A stretch of DNA of 64,000 nt from Tamarix chinensis (taxonomy: Eukaryota; Streptophyta; Magnoliopsida; Caryophyllales; Tamaricaceae), in NCBI GenBank assembly GCA_030549775.1, contig CM060174.1:98410132-98474131 (forward strand), written 5' to 3'. Each line of letters starts with the position of its first letter. Position 1 is the first letter of the stretch. Below are positions 33,999 to 45,570 of the stretch, one piece after another. A program made the translations under genes and the position numbers. The notes under the pieces were generated by a model. It was not told the origin of the DNA, searched no databases, and saw only the letters and a program-made list of their open reading frames with translations.

Positions 33999-34555
33999 TG
34001 GAGAATAACTTGAATACCGTGACAATATAAGAAATTGAGGGCCAAAAATTTTGATGAGAAAACAGGAAGAAAAATTCGTGTCGTGGTAAACCCACTGACT
34101 TAGAGGCAATTTCGCCCCCGACTAGGTGCAATTGACTGCATGGACGTCGTCTCCCGAGGTTAACACGATGCTCTTCTTATTCATGCACACGAGAGAGAAG
34201 AGTTGTAACTCTATACAATGCTCTGAACTGAAGAGGAGATGGCTGAAGAGAATAAATAAAAAAAATGCCCCCATTATCAGCAACTACTGATCGATGTGGG
34301 AAGAAAATCAAGCAGCAGTTACGGTAAATCAAACTGTTCACAAAAAAACCGTGGCTGACTAATTCGATAAGGAAAACATCAAGCACACGAGGCCCAAAAA
34401 ATATGCACAACCCACCCCTACGTGCCTAGCCAGCCAGACGGCGGACGTGGGGACCTTTGTCTCTCCTACTAATTTTTCCATGTGGGACAAAGAGACTAAA
34501 GAAAACAAGAAAGAACCCACAAAGCAAGATAATAGAAAGGCGTTACATTACTAAC
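33999..34555 (-). repeat. 5-prime LTR of the copia element
   Basis: This copy is 557 bp and aligns with the left LTR along its length. It lacks the roughly 50-bp segment that contains the TATA-like TTTATATAC. The gap edges share CTAA, which fits a deletion at a microhomology in this copy. The final LTR base at the outer end is also gone. Confidence 0.88.
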
Positions 34556-34556
34556 G

Positions 34557-35010
34557 GTTAATTGGACACAGTTTGATAGAGAGAAAAAAGTTGTTAAACG
34601 TATGCAGAAGCATTCAAAGCCCGGATGGGTGCGTTCAGTGGAGCTATAAGAAGGAAGCGGCGGTGCATAAGGACTTCCGAAGTGCTTTCAGGGATTCCCC
34701 GGAGGTATAAGGATGTGGTCAATCCAGCTCCCAATCAGGATAAGGTACCGAAGAATAGTTCAGAGATCTCTAAGTCTTTCCAAGGCTCGTGTGTACAAGG
34801 TAATTAGCCTGGAGTGGTTGCGAAGGAGTGCAGTCGGTTACTCTTTTTGCCATATAACAATACCCTAAATATATTTGGGCGAGCTGCCGTTGGTCGTTGG
34901 GCTGCTATGATTAGGTCTTTAAAATTACTTAGGAAGAAAAAAAAGGAGAGATCAGATAACAGGCTGGCTTTTATCCAAAGTTTTCAAAAGCCACCATTGA
35001 AAAGATAGTA
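34557..35010 (+). pseudogene. RRM-type LINE ORF1 fragment, right part
   Basis: Continuing the frame broken at 28717, this starts NWTQFDREKKVVKRM and KPGWVRS, the segment after the RRM. A frame change gives WSYKKEAAVHKDFRSAFRD (about 34636-34692). Later VYKVISLEWLRRSAVG (about 34790-34840) resembles the LINE ORF1 motif WLxRSxVG. The open frames 34625-34807 and 34814-35008 are off-frame or partial readings of it. No reverse transcriptase follows. Confidence 0.55.
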
Positions 35011-36483
35011 AGAGATAAATTCCCACGCGGAATGCGATTTGGGCTCCATAAAGGTGATGAATAACACACTTCAGATCGGAACGCATTTCTTTAGATTTAA
35101 AAATTGGTTTGATCCGGTAATAAAGATTACCTTCTGGATATTGATATTATAATACCTTTATAATTCTGACATCTATATAGCGACACCTACCGATCTTAAC
35201 ACTGATCGATATTCTACAATTTAATGGAATCCGTTCTTCTTCTTCTTCTATTTTTAATAATTAAAAATAAAAAAAAAGGGATTACTGAATCCAAGGATAA
35301 GCCAACTCGCACTCATAATATATCATTATTGTATTATAATATGTGCCAACTCCTCCATCCCTATCCCAATAGTGACCCACTCCGAACATCCCTCCTTTTT
35401 CCTTTTCCGTGTTTTTATGGCATGAACTTAAGGGAATATGCTGGAATTCGACGTACAAAAGAAATAAAAAAAAAAGGATGAATCTTCAAAAGCACGGGAC
35501 CGAACCGGCCAATGGCCATGTGACTAAATAAATACGATCAGTATTACCGCCCCACTTTGAAATGAAACGAAAGACGGAAAGTCATCGGACGGATGCGATA
35601 AACTATTTCGGGTAATAAATAAAATTCACGCGTGATTACACTTTTATTTAATTTACAAAAGGAGCCGCGGTGCGTCACGACTTGCCAGTATTATATACGC
35701 CCCCACTGCAAGGAGCGAGGAGGCGGCGGGGACGGGCGAGAGAGTAGGAGCTGAACGATCTTGTGATTGTATTTATTTATGAGCATAAAGTGTCGAAAGC
35801 GAGTCAGTCTTGGCGGGTGCATCTCCTCTCTCGCGACCGACGGCGTCCGGACAAAATTTATGCAGTAAGAGACAAAAGTGTCTGCTTATCCGGCCTACTC
35901 ACGATTGGTGCCTACTTCAATATTTAAAAAAAAATATATACATATATATATAATAAATAAATAACTGAATTCTTCATCTGTTCACGTTACCATTTTTAAT
36001 TTCTCATCCTTATCTTCAATGAATTTATTTATTTTATTTTACTTTTTAAACGGTTGCCGAATCAACAGTAAAATAAAAAACAATCAACGCATCTCAAAAA
36101 AAAGAAAGATAAAGGAAATGAAAATGAGCGGTGCTCCGTAGATCCAAAAATTAGTCGCTTCCCGCCGCCTCTGAAACAGTCCAGCTGACCTCTATCCGGA
36201 GCCTGCTGAGATTAGCATCGTCTTCCTTCCATTCGCATTTTCAATCGCTTCTCCTCCATTTAGTTTTTTAAAAAGTTTTAAAAAATAATAATAAATAAAT
36301 AAAGAGAAAAATAATACAATACGATATTACCAACTGAATTTTCCACCCGTTGTAGATATCGATCCAAACCTGTAAAAGGAAAAAAATATATATATACAGT
36401 ACAGGATAACATGATTGACCGCCTTATCCTCCTTTCATGTTAAGAATTGAGACCGATCTTGAATGAGTATATATTATGTCTCA
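35011..36483. other. No recognised gene
   Basis: Mixed composition, with a GC-richer patch at 35660-35860 and 36120-36250. I see no reading frame of any length with a recognisable family and no clear promoter and gene pair. Confidence 0.4.
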
Positions 36484-36722
36484 GGGCTTGTTTGGTATGA
36501 AAATAATAGAGGCAGAAATTTTTTTTCTTAATTTATATCTCTTATATTAAGTATTTAATAATAATAAATATATTTTTAATAAAATATTCATTTTAGATCA
36601 AATTAAAATCTAAAATGAGTATTTATTAAAATAAAAATATTTAATTTTAAATAAATTATATAAGATATATAAAATATGGGGGTAATTTTTTCACTCCAAG
36701 TACCCCCATACCAAACGAGCAC
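36484..36722. mobile_element. Tourist-like (PIF/Harbinger) MITE
   Basis: The 239-bp element has terminal inverted repeats GGGCTTGTTTGGTATG and GTGCTCGTTTGGTATG, of the sort known from Tourist MITEs. A 3-bp TCA flanks both sides (36481-36483 and 36723-36725). The interior is a long inverted repeat: TTTTAATAAAATATTCATTT on one side and its near complement on the other, around TCAAATTAAAA near 36605. It has no coding capacity. Confidence 0.75.
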
Positions 36723-36746
36723 TCAATTATTAACTTTTTCTCCAAA

Positions 36747-39618
36747 CTAGTTATATTTTTCCGTGCGATGCACGGGTAGAATTTTAGACATTGTAATAAT
36801 AAATTTTAAAATAATAAGAATAAAAAATATTATAAGAAGTAATAAAATTATTATAAGAAATCATAGTTAATATAAAGGATAAGATATTGGGAGAAATATG
36901 AAATAATAAAGTAATACATTATATATAGAAATGACAAATATAAAGTATATGGAGCAAATAACCGAAGAAGAAAATACATAATGTAGCTAGATATTTTGGA
37001 ATAATTCATTGAAGACAACATTTGCTGTGGATGTACTTTCTTTTCTTTCATTGTCACATATCAATATTTTTAGTCTATTACGATGTGTAACTCTTGACAC
37101 TATAACGTAAAACTAACCGTGGCCAAATATTAGTTTTTTCAATAGTGATTCAACATGGGATTTTGATTGACCGTGACTTTTATTTATTATCATTGTATAA
37201 AATAATTAGTAGTTTACTGATATGAAAAGTATTATGTACTTTCACTATACCTGTAACATAGGGGAAAATATTAATTTTGCAAACAAATGATGTTGCAATT
37301 TTTTTATGACATTTAGTTGTGAATATTTGCTATTAAAAATACCGCTAAAATCAGTTGCTTTAAACATAAAACAACCACTGGCTCCATACAATTACTCTTA
37401 AAAAAAATTCTTAAGTTGACCAACTTCATCATCCCAAAGTCAACATTCCAACCTCTCTTTTTTACAATCACACCTAGAAAGCAAGGAATTAATTTTTTAT
37501 GCAACTATTATACCTGTTAATAATAATATGATAAATTATTTCTTCTTTCTACTCACTCATTGTCCTCCAACAAAATATCCATTAACTCGGTCAAATTCTT
37601 ATTTTGGTTCTCACGTATACCTTCAAGTTTTATTTTCACAATCTTACCTATGACATCTAGTAAACAAAGAATAATTAGAAAATATTAGATTAACTCACTA
37701 CACCATTATGCACTAATGATCTTCTGATGGGTGAATTTGGTTTAGATATATGTAGATAGGTGCCATTTCTGAAACTTGAAAGCTTCTGTCTTTTACTCCC
37801 TATTGAGCTTATGCAGTATTTTTTTAATTTTTCAACTGGCTTCTAATTATATAATTAGAGACAAAATAAAAACTAATAAAGGGAGGAAGTGAGAAGTAGA
37901 AATGTTATATGTAATTAATTTATATAACCACTTCATTTGGTGTTTTAATTATAGATAATTACTTAATTAATACGCAGGAGATGAATAATTATATTATAAT
38001 AATGGCAACAGATGAATAGTTATATGACAACAAATAAATATATATATATATATATGAACCTATACATATGTGTTGTTTGACCGGTTTATGCACTTTATAT
38101 AATGTATTAATTATTTATATTATTTATTTATTTATATGTAGTAGATGAAGAGTTTGAAAACTCAATTATTACATAGGAGATGAATAATTGGTTGCATATA
38201 TTTAGGTAATTAATTAAGAAAATACTTGATTAATACTTCATTAAATTTAGTTATATGCATTTGCTGCATGTAGGATAAGAATAGTTGTATTATATTAATG
38301 GCAGCAGATGCATATGTATTGTTTGACTGGTTTATGTACTTCATTTGGTGTATTGATTATTTATCAATTATTTATATGTTAATATGTAGGATATGAATAG
38401 TTTGACAATTCAATTAATACACATAAAATGAATAGTTGGCTGCATATGTTCAAGTAATTAATTAAGAAAATATTTGATTAATACTTTATTAAAATTAGTT
38501 GTTTGACATAGATACAATAAATAAATAATTATATACATTTGTTGTACATAAGAGATGAATATTCACATTGTATCAATGGACATATGCATGTAAATCAAAT
38601 GAATATGCACTTTATTTTGTGTATTAATTATTTATATATTCAAGTGTAGAATAGTCCAACAATTTAATTAATACACAAAAAATGAATAATTTTCTATATA
38701 TGTTCAGATAATTAATTAAGAAAATATTTGATTAGAAAATATTTAATTAATACTTTATTAAAATTAGTTGTTCGACATATATACACCAAATAAATAGTTA
38801 TATATATTGAATGCATATAGGAGATGAATAGTCGCATTATATTAATAAATAGTTATATTAATTATTCCATCTTATTAATTAGCAATAATATATGACACTT
38901 TATATAGTGTATTAATTATTTATATTATTTATTTATTAATATGTAGAAGATGAAAAGTTTGACAACTCAATTAATACGTAGGAGATGAATAGTTGGTTGC
39001 ATATGTTTAGGTGATTAATTAAGAAAATACTTAATTAATACTTCATTAAAATTAGTTATATGTATTTACTACACATAGGATATAAATAGTTGCATAGTTT
39101 TCTGCATATGTTTAGATAATTAATTAAGAAAATATTTGGTTAATATTTTATTAAAATTAGTTGTTCGATAAATGTGCAGCAAATAAATAGTTATATGTGT
39201 TTAATGCACATAAGAGATGTATAGTTGTATTATATTAATGAATAGTTTTCAAATGTGCAACAATTCAATTAATACACAGGAAATGAATAGTTTTCTACAT
39301 ATGTTCAGATAATTAATTAAGAAAATATTTGATTAGAAAATATTTAATTAATACTTTATTAAAATTAGTTGTTCGACATATGTATACCAAATAAATAGTT
39401 ATATATATTTAATGCACATAGGAAATGAATAGTTGTATTATATTAATGAATAGATATATTAATTATTCCATTTTGTTAATTAGTAATAATAATAATTAGT
39501 AATAATATATGACAGAAGTAATTTATGATTAGTAATAATGAATATAATTTAGACGGAAAAATTTGTCTGTGTATTGTCTGTTAGACAACTCCGTTTTTAT
39601 ATATATATAAATTATTGA
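36747..39618 (-). mobile_element. Helitron B with helicase remnant
   Basis: On the plus strand it begins after A with CTAG (36747-36750) and then the hairpin CCGTGCGATGCACGG (36761-36775), the mirror of a Helitron 3-prime end. The 5-prime block on the minus strand, AAACGGAGTTGTCTAACAGA (about 39577-39596), is shared with Helitron A. The outermost TC is best placed at 39617-39618. The interior holds many diverged copies of a segment with ATGAATAGTT, GCATATGTTCAGATAATTAA and ATTAAAATTAGTTGTTCGAC, so it has grown by repeated internal duplication. Confidence 0.68.
36985..37190 (-). pseudogene. C-terminal end of a Helitron RepHel helicase
   Basis: A single minus-strand frame reads INKSHGQSKSHV, then LIFGHG, one stop in place of Gln, FYVIVSRVTHRNRLKILICD, and ends TANVVFNELFQNI with a stop at about 36987. 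This is the conserved last part of the Pif1-like helicase of Helitrons (helicase motifs V and VI, normally GQ-YVAVSRV). The rest of the helicase and the Rep domain were not found upstream. It supports the Helitron call and its strand independently of the termini. Confidence 0.8.
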
Positions 39619-40850
39619 TTCTCCGTTTAGCATTAAATATCCTTCAATAGTTTTCAACTTCAATTCGTCAGTGTCATATCTTGATGAATACGCGTGCCTT
39701 TATATATATATATATACAACTTTTGCGGAAAATAAAATTAGGTGGGAAATGATGATTTACTAAATTTAAGACTGGAGTTTAAATATAGTACTAGTATCTA
39801 ATATCTGATATTACTTAACACATAACGGAGAATAAATTAAAAAAATAATAATACTAAAGTTCAATCACGGATATAAAATTCGAAATTACTTTTCGATCTA
39901 GAAGTCACAAGTTTGTGGGTTGATAGTGTCAGGAATTGGAGATATCATTTAATATTTTACTCATTGACCCACTTACTGACAATCAACTCCTAGTGTCAAA
40001 CCCCATCATCGTTCAACTCCAATTGTCAAACCCCCCCATCATCGTTTCTATTGGTCCGTCCCACTTATTAACTTCTCCTCCCCAATAAGTTCGGTCCAGT
40101 CCGTTCAAAAATAATCTGATCGATATTAAATGGCACTCAACTCATAATTATAAATAAATAACGATAATCATACTCTATGTTTGTTTTTATCTGGCATACT
40201 GTTGTTGGAATCCAATATATAAAGTTATCGGTAGGATCAAAAGCTTTTGAATAAACTGATTCTTCAACGACTCTATATATATTGTCGACTAGGGAAACAT
40301 GCTAAATTAGGTCTTCAATTTGATGAGAAAAGTGGAGTAACCCCGGGCCAATTGTTACATGTTTGTACATTGTAAAGCTCATTTGTGTGTATGTGTTTGT
40401 GTGTGTGTGTGTGTTTTTTTTTTATAAATAGGGACATAAAAATGAAAATAAAAAATATTTTTATAATAAAAGCGGTGAGTCGATATGACATACCGAATTT
40501 GGATTCCTATGATTCATAGTATGTAATATGTTATTCTAAAATCGATCCATTGATGCACATATTATTATTTTATTTTAACTTTGGAGATCAAACCTAGCTA
40601 TATTTAATCTTTAATTCATTTATGTGCGTATGTTTAAAATATTTTTTTTAAAAATGAATATAGTTAGGTTTATTTTTAAAGTAATTCATAAAACTTCAAT
40701 GCTTGTAATTTTTTGATATATAAGGATAGAAAATAATGGTGATTTTCTACTTTCCCATCTAATAGCTTATACACATTCCCCTTCGACCCTTCCCTACATA
40801 GCTACTTCATTTTATTTTTGTAGTCTAGCAAATCCATCTTGAAGTTGTTC
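39619..40850. other. No recognised gene
   Basis: A+T-rich sequence with a (TG)n run at about 40387-40414 followed by a T run. No coding motif is visible. Confidence 0.4.
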
Positions 40851-41140
40851 GATTTCCACATGAAACTCCTATCGCACTAAAACCTCTGTTCTATATCCAT
40901 GTAATGAATGGTTGATCATGGTAAAGCCCTTGTTTTGCAAGTGAATAAGTCATGTGTATGCCTCGCGCCCTTTATATTTGATTTTCATAACTAGCCATTG
41001 CAGCTTCTGTTATGTACTCAATGAAGTTGAGAAGGATGTTCAACTTCCATGGTCCTATAGCCACCTCATTACACCACTTGACAAAGTTTTGGGAATCTAG
41101 TTCAATGATGATGTTAACATGTTGCATTCATTCTTTTTTT
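40850..41140 (-). pseudogene. Possible LINE RNase H-like fragment
   Basis: On the minus strand, IIIELDSQNFVKW, GPWKLNILLNFI and later TYSLAKQGLY resemble the RNase H-like domain that ends plant LINE and related proteins (where an acidic ELDS and ADxLAKQG motif are usual). Stops interrupt it. The match is short and I am not certain. Confidence 0.4.
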
Positions 41141-42668
41141 TTTTGTAGACAATATAGTCGCCAATAAATTTCTCTTATCTTTACCTCATTTACTTCTATA
41201 AATTGTGGTTCCTAAGTGTGTCTAAATACTCTTTCAAGTTGCTCATAACTAACCATGCAACTGGGGACTCTAACAATTTCATTTGCATAGTAGAGAAAGG
41301 AGGTTTGATATGATAAAAAAAAATAGCTCGTGCTTATAAACTACTTAGAGTCATGTCGAATATAGTATAAGCACCTAAACAATTTTCAACTATATTGTTA
41401 CCGTTGAAGAAATGTTTGCCAAGATCAATTGCAAAGTTAGTTAAAAGTTGGACATTGAAAAACTAGTTGAAAAACAAGAGAAAAAAAAAGTTATAAAAAG
41501 TTGGAATTCAAACAATAACAAGTCCATTTTCACCTCCAATAAATTTATTGTTGGAACAATACTAAATATGAAACTCACTTAAATGATAACCCAAACATAC
41601 TCTAATTGTACAGAGAACATAGGAATTAAACGTGTAACTAACTATTATGGTCCTATTCGACTCAGTTGTGGATATATAATTGTCCTCCAAGCATAGTAGC
41701 AATACTAAGAGTACATAAAAAGTAAAGTCAAAAGGGCAATAAAATTGAAGCAAATTCATGGAATAAGTTAAGGTGGAAGTGTTGGAAATAAACGGATGGT
41801 TATGTTCTAATATTTGTTAGCAGAAAATGAGATTAAAATGGGAAATGGGAATGGAAATAAAAGACCAAATTACCTTTGATTTTAAAAAGTAGAAATTGGC
41901 TTTAAAAAATTTAAACTTTCTCTATTTCCACCAACTTAAAAAGGCACTTCAATAAATTGATTATTTTATATTTAACCTCACTTTCACATGTAGGAGTATC
42001 AAATAAAGAAATGGAAATAAATAAATGAAGCTTCAATCATTTAATCTCATTCTTAAAATTCTAATCCCTAATTTTTTGTTTGTAATGTATTTACCAAATG
42101 AGACGGAAGTTCGATATTTATATAATAACGTGGCAAATGATCTTTCCCATTCTGGTAGTATGGTCGGCGGAAGTAACAAACTAACTTGAAGGTGTTGAAG
42201 CTGCCGAGAAATTTCTCATGAATCTACGGATCATTGTTATCGTAATGGTTTAAATTGTGTCACAAGAAAGTAATGTTTTTCTTCCTTTTATTTTGGGTCA
42301 AGCCACGTATGCTGACCAATAAGACAACAAAAGGGCCTCTTAATTATAAGGCGTAAACAACAGGTTTCTTGCAATCAAATTTAGTTCGATAAATTGCCCT
42401 AAAGTAAAGGCAAGGATCAGTTTGAAAAACGTTTACCGCATAAGCTGAAATTGGACACTGGAGTGGAAGTTTCGTGAAGAATATGAAAAGGAAAAGAAAA
42501 AGAAAGAGAGAGAGAGAGATTTTTTTCCCTTTTTATGAGAAAAATCAAGTAATTAGATGCTTTTTTTTTAATTAATTTTTCATCTCCGAGAATAAGAAAA
42601 TTTCAGCTTATACACACATACATACTTACATACAATAAAATTTTATAAAAAATAAATAAATAGTATTT

Positions 42669-42705
<37 letters not shown>

Positions 42706-42848
42706 CTTATTAGTTCAGATATCCAATTTTTTTATATTTTATTAATAGAATCGGTTATTTGATTTAAAAAAATATATATAATCGACTTGTTATTTGACTT
42801 TTCATATCAAATCGGATCATCATATATCAGATAACATGAATAGTTCTA
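41141..42848. other. No recognised gene; two microsatellites
   Basis: Contains a (GA)n run at about 42503-42520 and a (TA)n run at 42672-42704. A stretch at 42160-42230 looks less A+T-rich, but no family is recognisable. Confidence 0.4.
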
Positions 42849-43010
42849 TACAACAATGGTTGTACATTGAGTATATTTCTTCTTATGTACATTTAGTATA
42901 ATTGCATTGTACTTATAATTTATTGTGTTGTACTTATAATTATAAGTGTACAACATAATTATGTTAAATGTGCAACATAAATATTATACAGTTGCAACTA
43001 TTGTTGTACC
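42849..43010. repeat. Foldback (inverted-repeat) element
   Basis: The 162-bp sequence is an imperfect palindrome. TACAACAATGGTTGTAC at the left mirrors CAACTATTGTTGTA at the right. TATGTACATTTAGTATAA mirrors TGTTAAATGTGCAACATAA, and the centre ACTTATAATTATAAGT is a perfect 16-base palindrome. No target duplication was established. Confidence 0.65.
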
Positions 43011-44499
43011 CTGAGCATTAAACCAATGTACCTAATAATCTCTCTAAGAAATGAATGCTTGGAAATTGAGATATCTAAATAGTGTTGGAGATTCATTTAG
43101 TAATTTTAATTTCCTTGTTTGGTATATCATTTTAATAAATTGGAACTAGCATGAAAATAAAATAGAATAATGTTTTATTAGATTTAAAAATATGGTATCA
43201 AGTAATTTAAATTACAGATAAGGGAATTCCTAATGGCCTATTACCACCTTGCTCTACTTAACCATAAAAACCAATATTTTTCGAGGAACACCCATCAACT
43301 ATGGCAGCAGCTTTAGCCTACTTAAGTTTTTAAGGTGGGGAGTCCAAGTTGGCTAAGAAAAGAAAGTACCTTACCCTCACATTGGTGAAAGAATTGGAAT
43401 TTTAGGATTAGAGAGCAAGTTCATTTGGATTTGATTTTGAAATATAAAATAAGGGCAAGAGTTAATTAAAAATAATATTGATTGTTTTATATTATAAATC
43501 ACGCCAAATCCTTATAAATCAATAAATAAAAATTAACCAATCCCTATTATGCATTAAAAATTGGTTTATCATTGTATATGATATACTAAGATTGTATAAA
43601 AAATTTGGGATCTAAAATTTTGATCTAATTTCTCAAAAATTCGATATGATATTTAGGATATCTATTTTTTTACAATATTATTTGATTCAAGACAATATCT
43701 AATATTCTATTGATTACTTTAACAACATATTATAATATTGTATTTTTATAGTGTTAAATTTTTAGTTCCTATTTATTTATTGCAACTTTAACATTAATAA
43801 TAATATTTTAACATTATTTTTAGATAAAATATAACAATCATATGAATATAGACATAAATATTTATTGATATACAATTTTTATTTTTAAAAAATACTTAAA
43901 TCTTAAAAATAGTATTTTTTATACATATATTTTGTATAGCAAATCCTTATCTAACCATATTTTTTTATATTCAAAAATTTAACTATTCAATACATAAAAA
44001 AAAAGTGAGCGGATATCACTTTATAATATACTACTCTCCATGTTATACTAAAGTTTATGCATATTTTTATTTAGGAAATTGAAACCTAACCTGTAACCTT
44101 GTAATGTGCTCCGCTCCGCGTCATGCTTAGCGTCATTTGAAGTTTATTCCACTTCATAATTAGGCATGCCCAAATTCACTATAGCTCCTTTTTTTCGCAT
44201 ACCAAGTTATCAATTTGTTGGGGTTGGGAACACTAACAAGAGGTGTTTTTTCTTGTTGCTAAAAATAACAGCGAATCTCCAAACACCAACAAATGGCGAA
44301 AGATCCTGAGCAAATTAATAAATATTTATCTGATTTGGATATAAAAACAGGTGAGGAATAAAAAATAATAATTTATAGATTTTATTTAAAATTTAATAGA
44401 TTTTATATGTTAAAAGTATATATAAACAAATACAAATATAGATATAAATGAAGCAAAAAATATTCATTGTGTTTAACTATGTATCTATATAAAGTATCC
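43011..44499. other. A+T-rich stretch with no recognised feature
   Basis: No reading frame, RNA gene or terminal repeat could be supported here. Confidence 0.4.
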
Positions 44500-44559
44500 T
44501 TAAATTTATAGTTATCTTTATATTTGTACTCATATTCGTATTTATTTATTCAATATAAA

Positions 44560-45125
44560 AAAAATATCCTTTATTTATATGGCCTTTAATATTTTTTTAG
44601 GACTAAAAATTAAAATATAATTAAATTATAATAATGTAAGTATTTAATTCTAACAATAAGAGATTATTATTTTAAATCCAATAGATTTTTATCTTAAACC
44701 TAACAATTTTTTTGTATCCGATAGGTATTTAAACGAATATAAATATAAATATTTTAAATTTAATACAAACATAAATATAGATCTTTTTATCAAGTCAAAT
44801 AATAGATAAAGGATATTATATATATACCTAACTAATCATCGTCCCTAATCAAGAATTATCGATTCTGGATTCGCATGTCCAGGTTCGTTTACTTAATATA
44901 AAATTACTTATTTAACCTTTATTTATATAACTTTTGATATATTTTTTTAAAGGTAAAAATAAGAATTAAATTAAATACTAATAATATAAGTATTTAATTT
45001 TAATATAAAAAACATTTTTAATTCGATAATTTTTTTCAAAAATGCAATAAATTATATCTGAAATAAATATATAAAAATTAGATATAAAAAAATATCCATC
45101 AAATAAAAATAAAAATATATATTTT
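44560..45125. repeat. Diverged direct duplication, offset about 340 bp
   Basis: Text from about 44570 (CCTTTATTTATAT, then TTTTTTAGGACTAAAAATTA and GTAAGTATTTAATTCTAA) recurs from about 44916 (CCTTTATTTATATAAC, TTTTTTAAAGGTAAAAAT, ATAAGTATTTAATTTTAA). The first copy ends near CATCGTCCCTAATC (about 44840-44853), which may be a transposon terminus. Family unknown. Confidence 0.5.
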
Positions 45126-45570
45126 TTTAACCTTAGATCCAAAACCGACCGATTCATTTATATCTTTAACTTATTGAGCAACGATTGAAACTGGGCTGCA
45201 AGTGAAGAAAGAAAAATTCATCTAGCTTCCACCAACTCACATGCCAAACCCCCAAATGCAGGAGGAAAAGGATCGGTACGGCCGGCCTTGCCCAGCTACA
45301 TGAAAAAGGTGATCAAAATGACTTTTTTATTCTTCTCCTTCTCTTTTTCCTTGCTAGCACAAATGCAACATTGATACTTCAATTCAAACTTAACTACAAC
45401 CATTACGGACTTACCTAGAAGCCCTAAACTCTAACCCTAACAGACAATTAATCATTGACTGTTCCTAAAATCTCCAATTCGTTTTGGGATGCATATATTG
45501 AGATGATATAGGCAGAATTTCTGACTTTAAGTACTAATACTAAAAACATTTACACTGAAACAAACATTAT

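Larger units (their letters stand above)
28718..34555 (-). mobile_element. Ty1/copia retrotransposon with both LTRs, decayed
   Basis: Two directly repeated LTRs (28718-29341 and 33999-34555) bound a 4.66-kb interior. On the minus strand it carries gag, protease, integrase, reverse transcriptase and RNase H in that order, which is the copia order. In sense, the LTR begins TGTTAG and ends TCTCCA. A polypurine tract AGTGGGGGAT abuts the 3-prime LTR. The right-hand junction has lost the final LTR base and part of any target duplication (left flank AAAGT, right flank GGTTAAT). Stops, frameshifts and altered catalytic residues make it non-autonomous. The LTRs differ by scattered substitutions and one roughly 50-bp gap, so the insertion is not recent. 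Confidence 0.92.
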
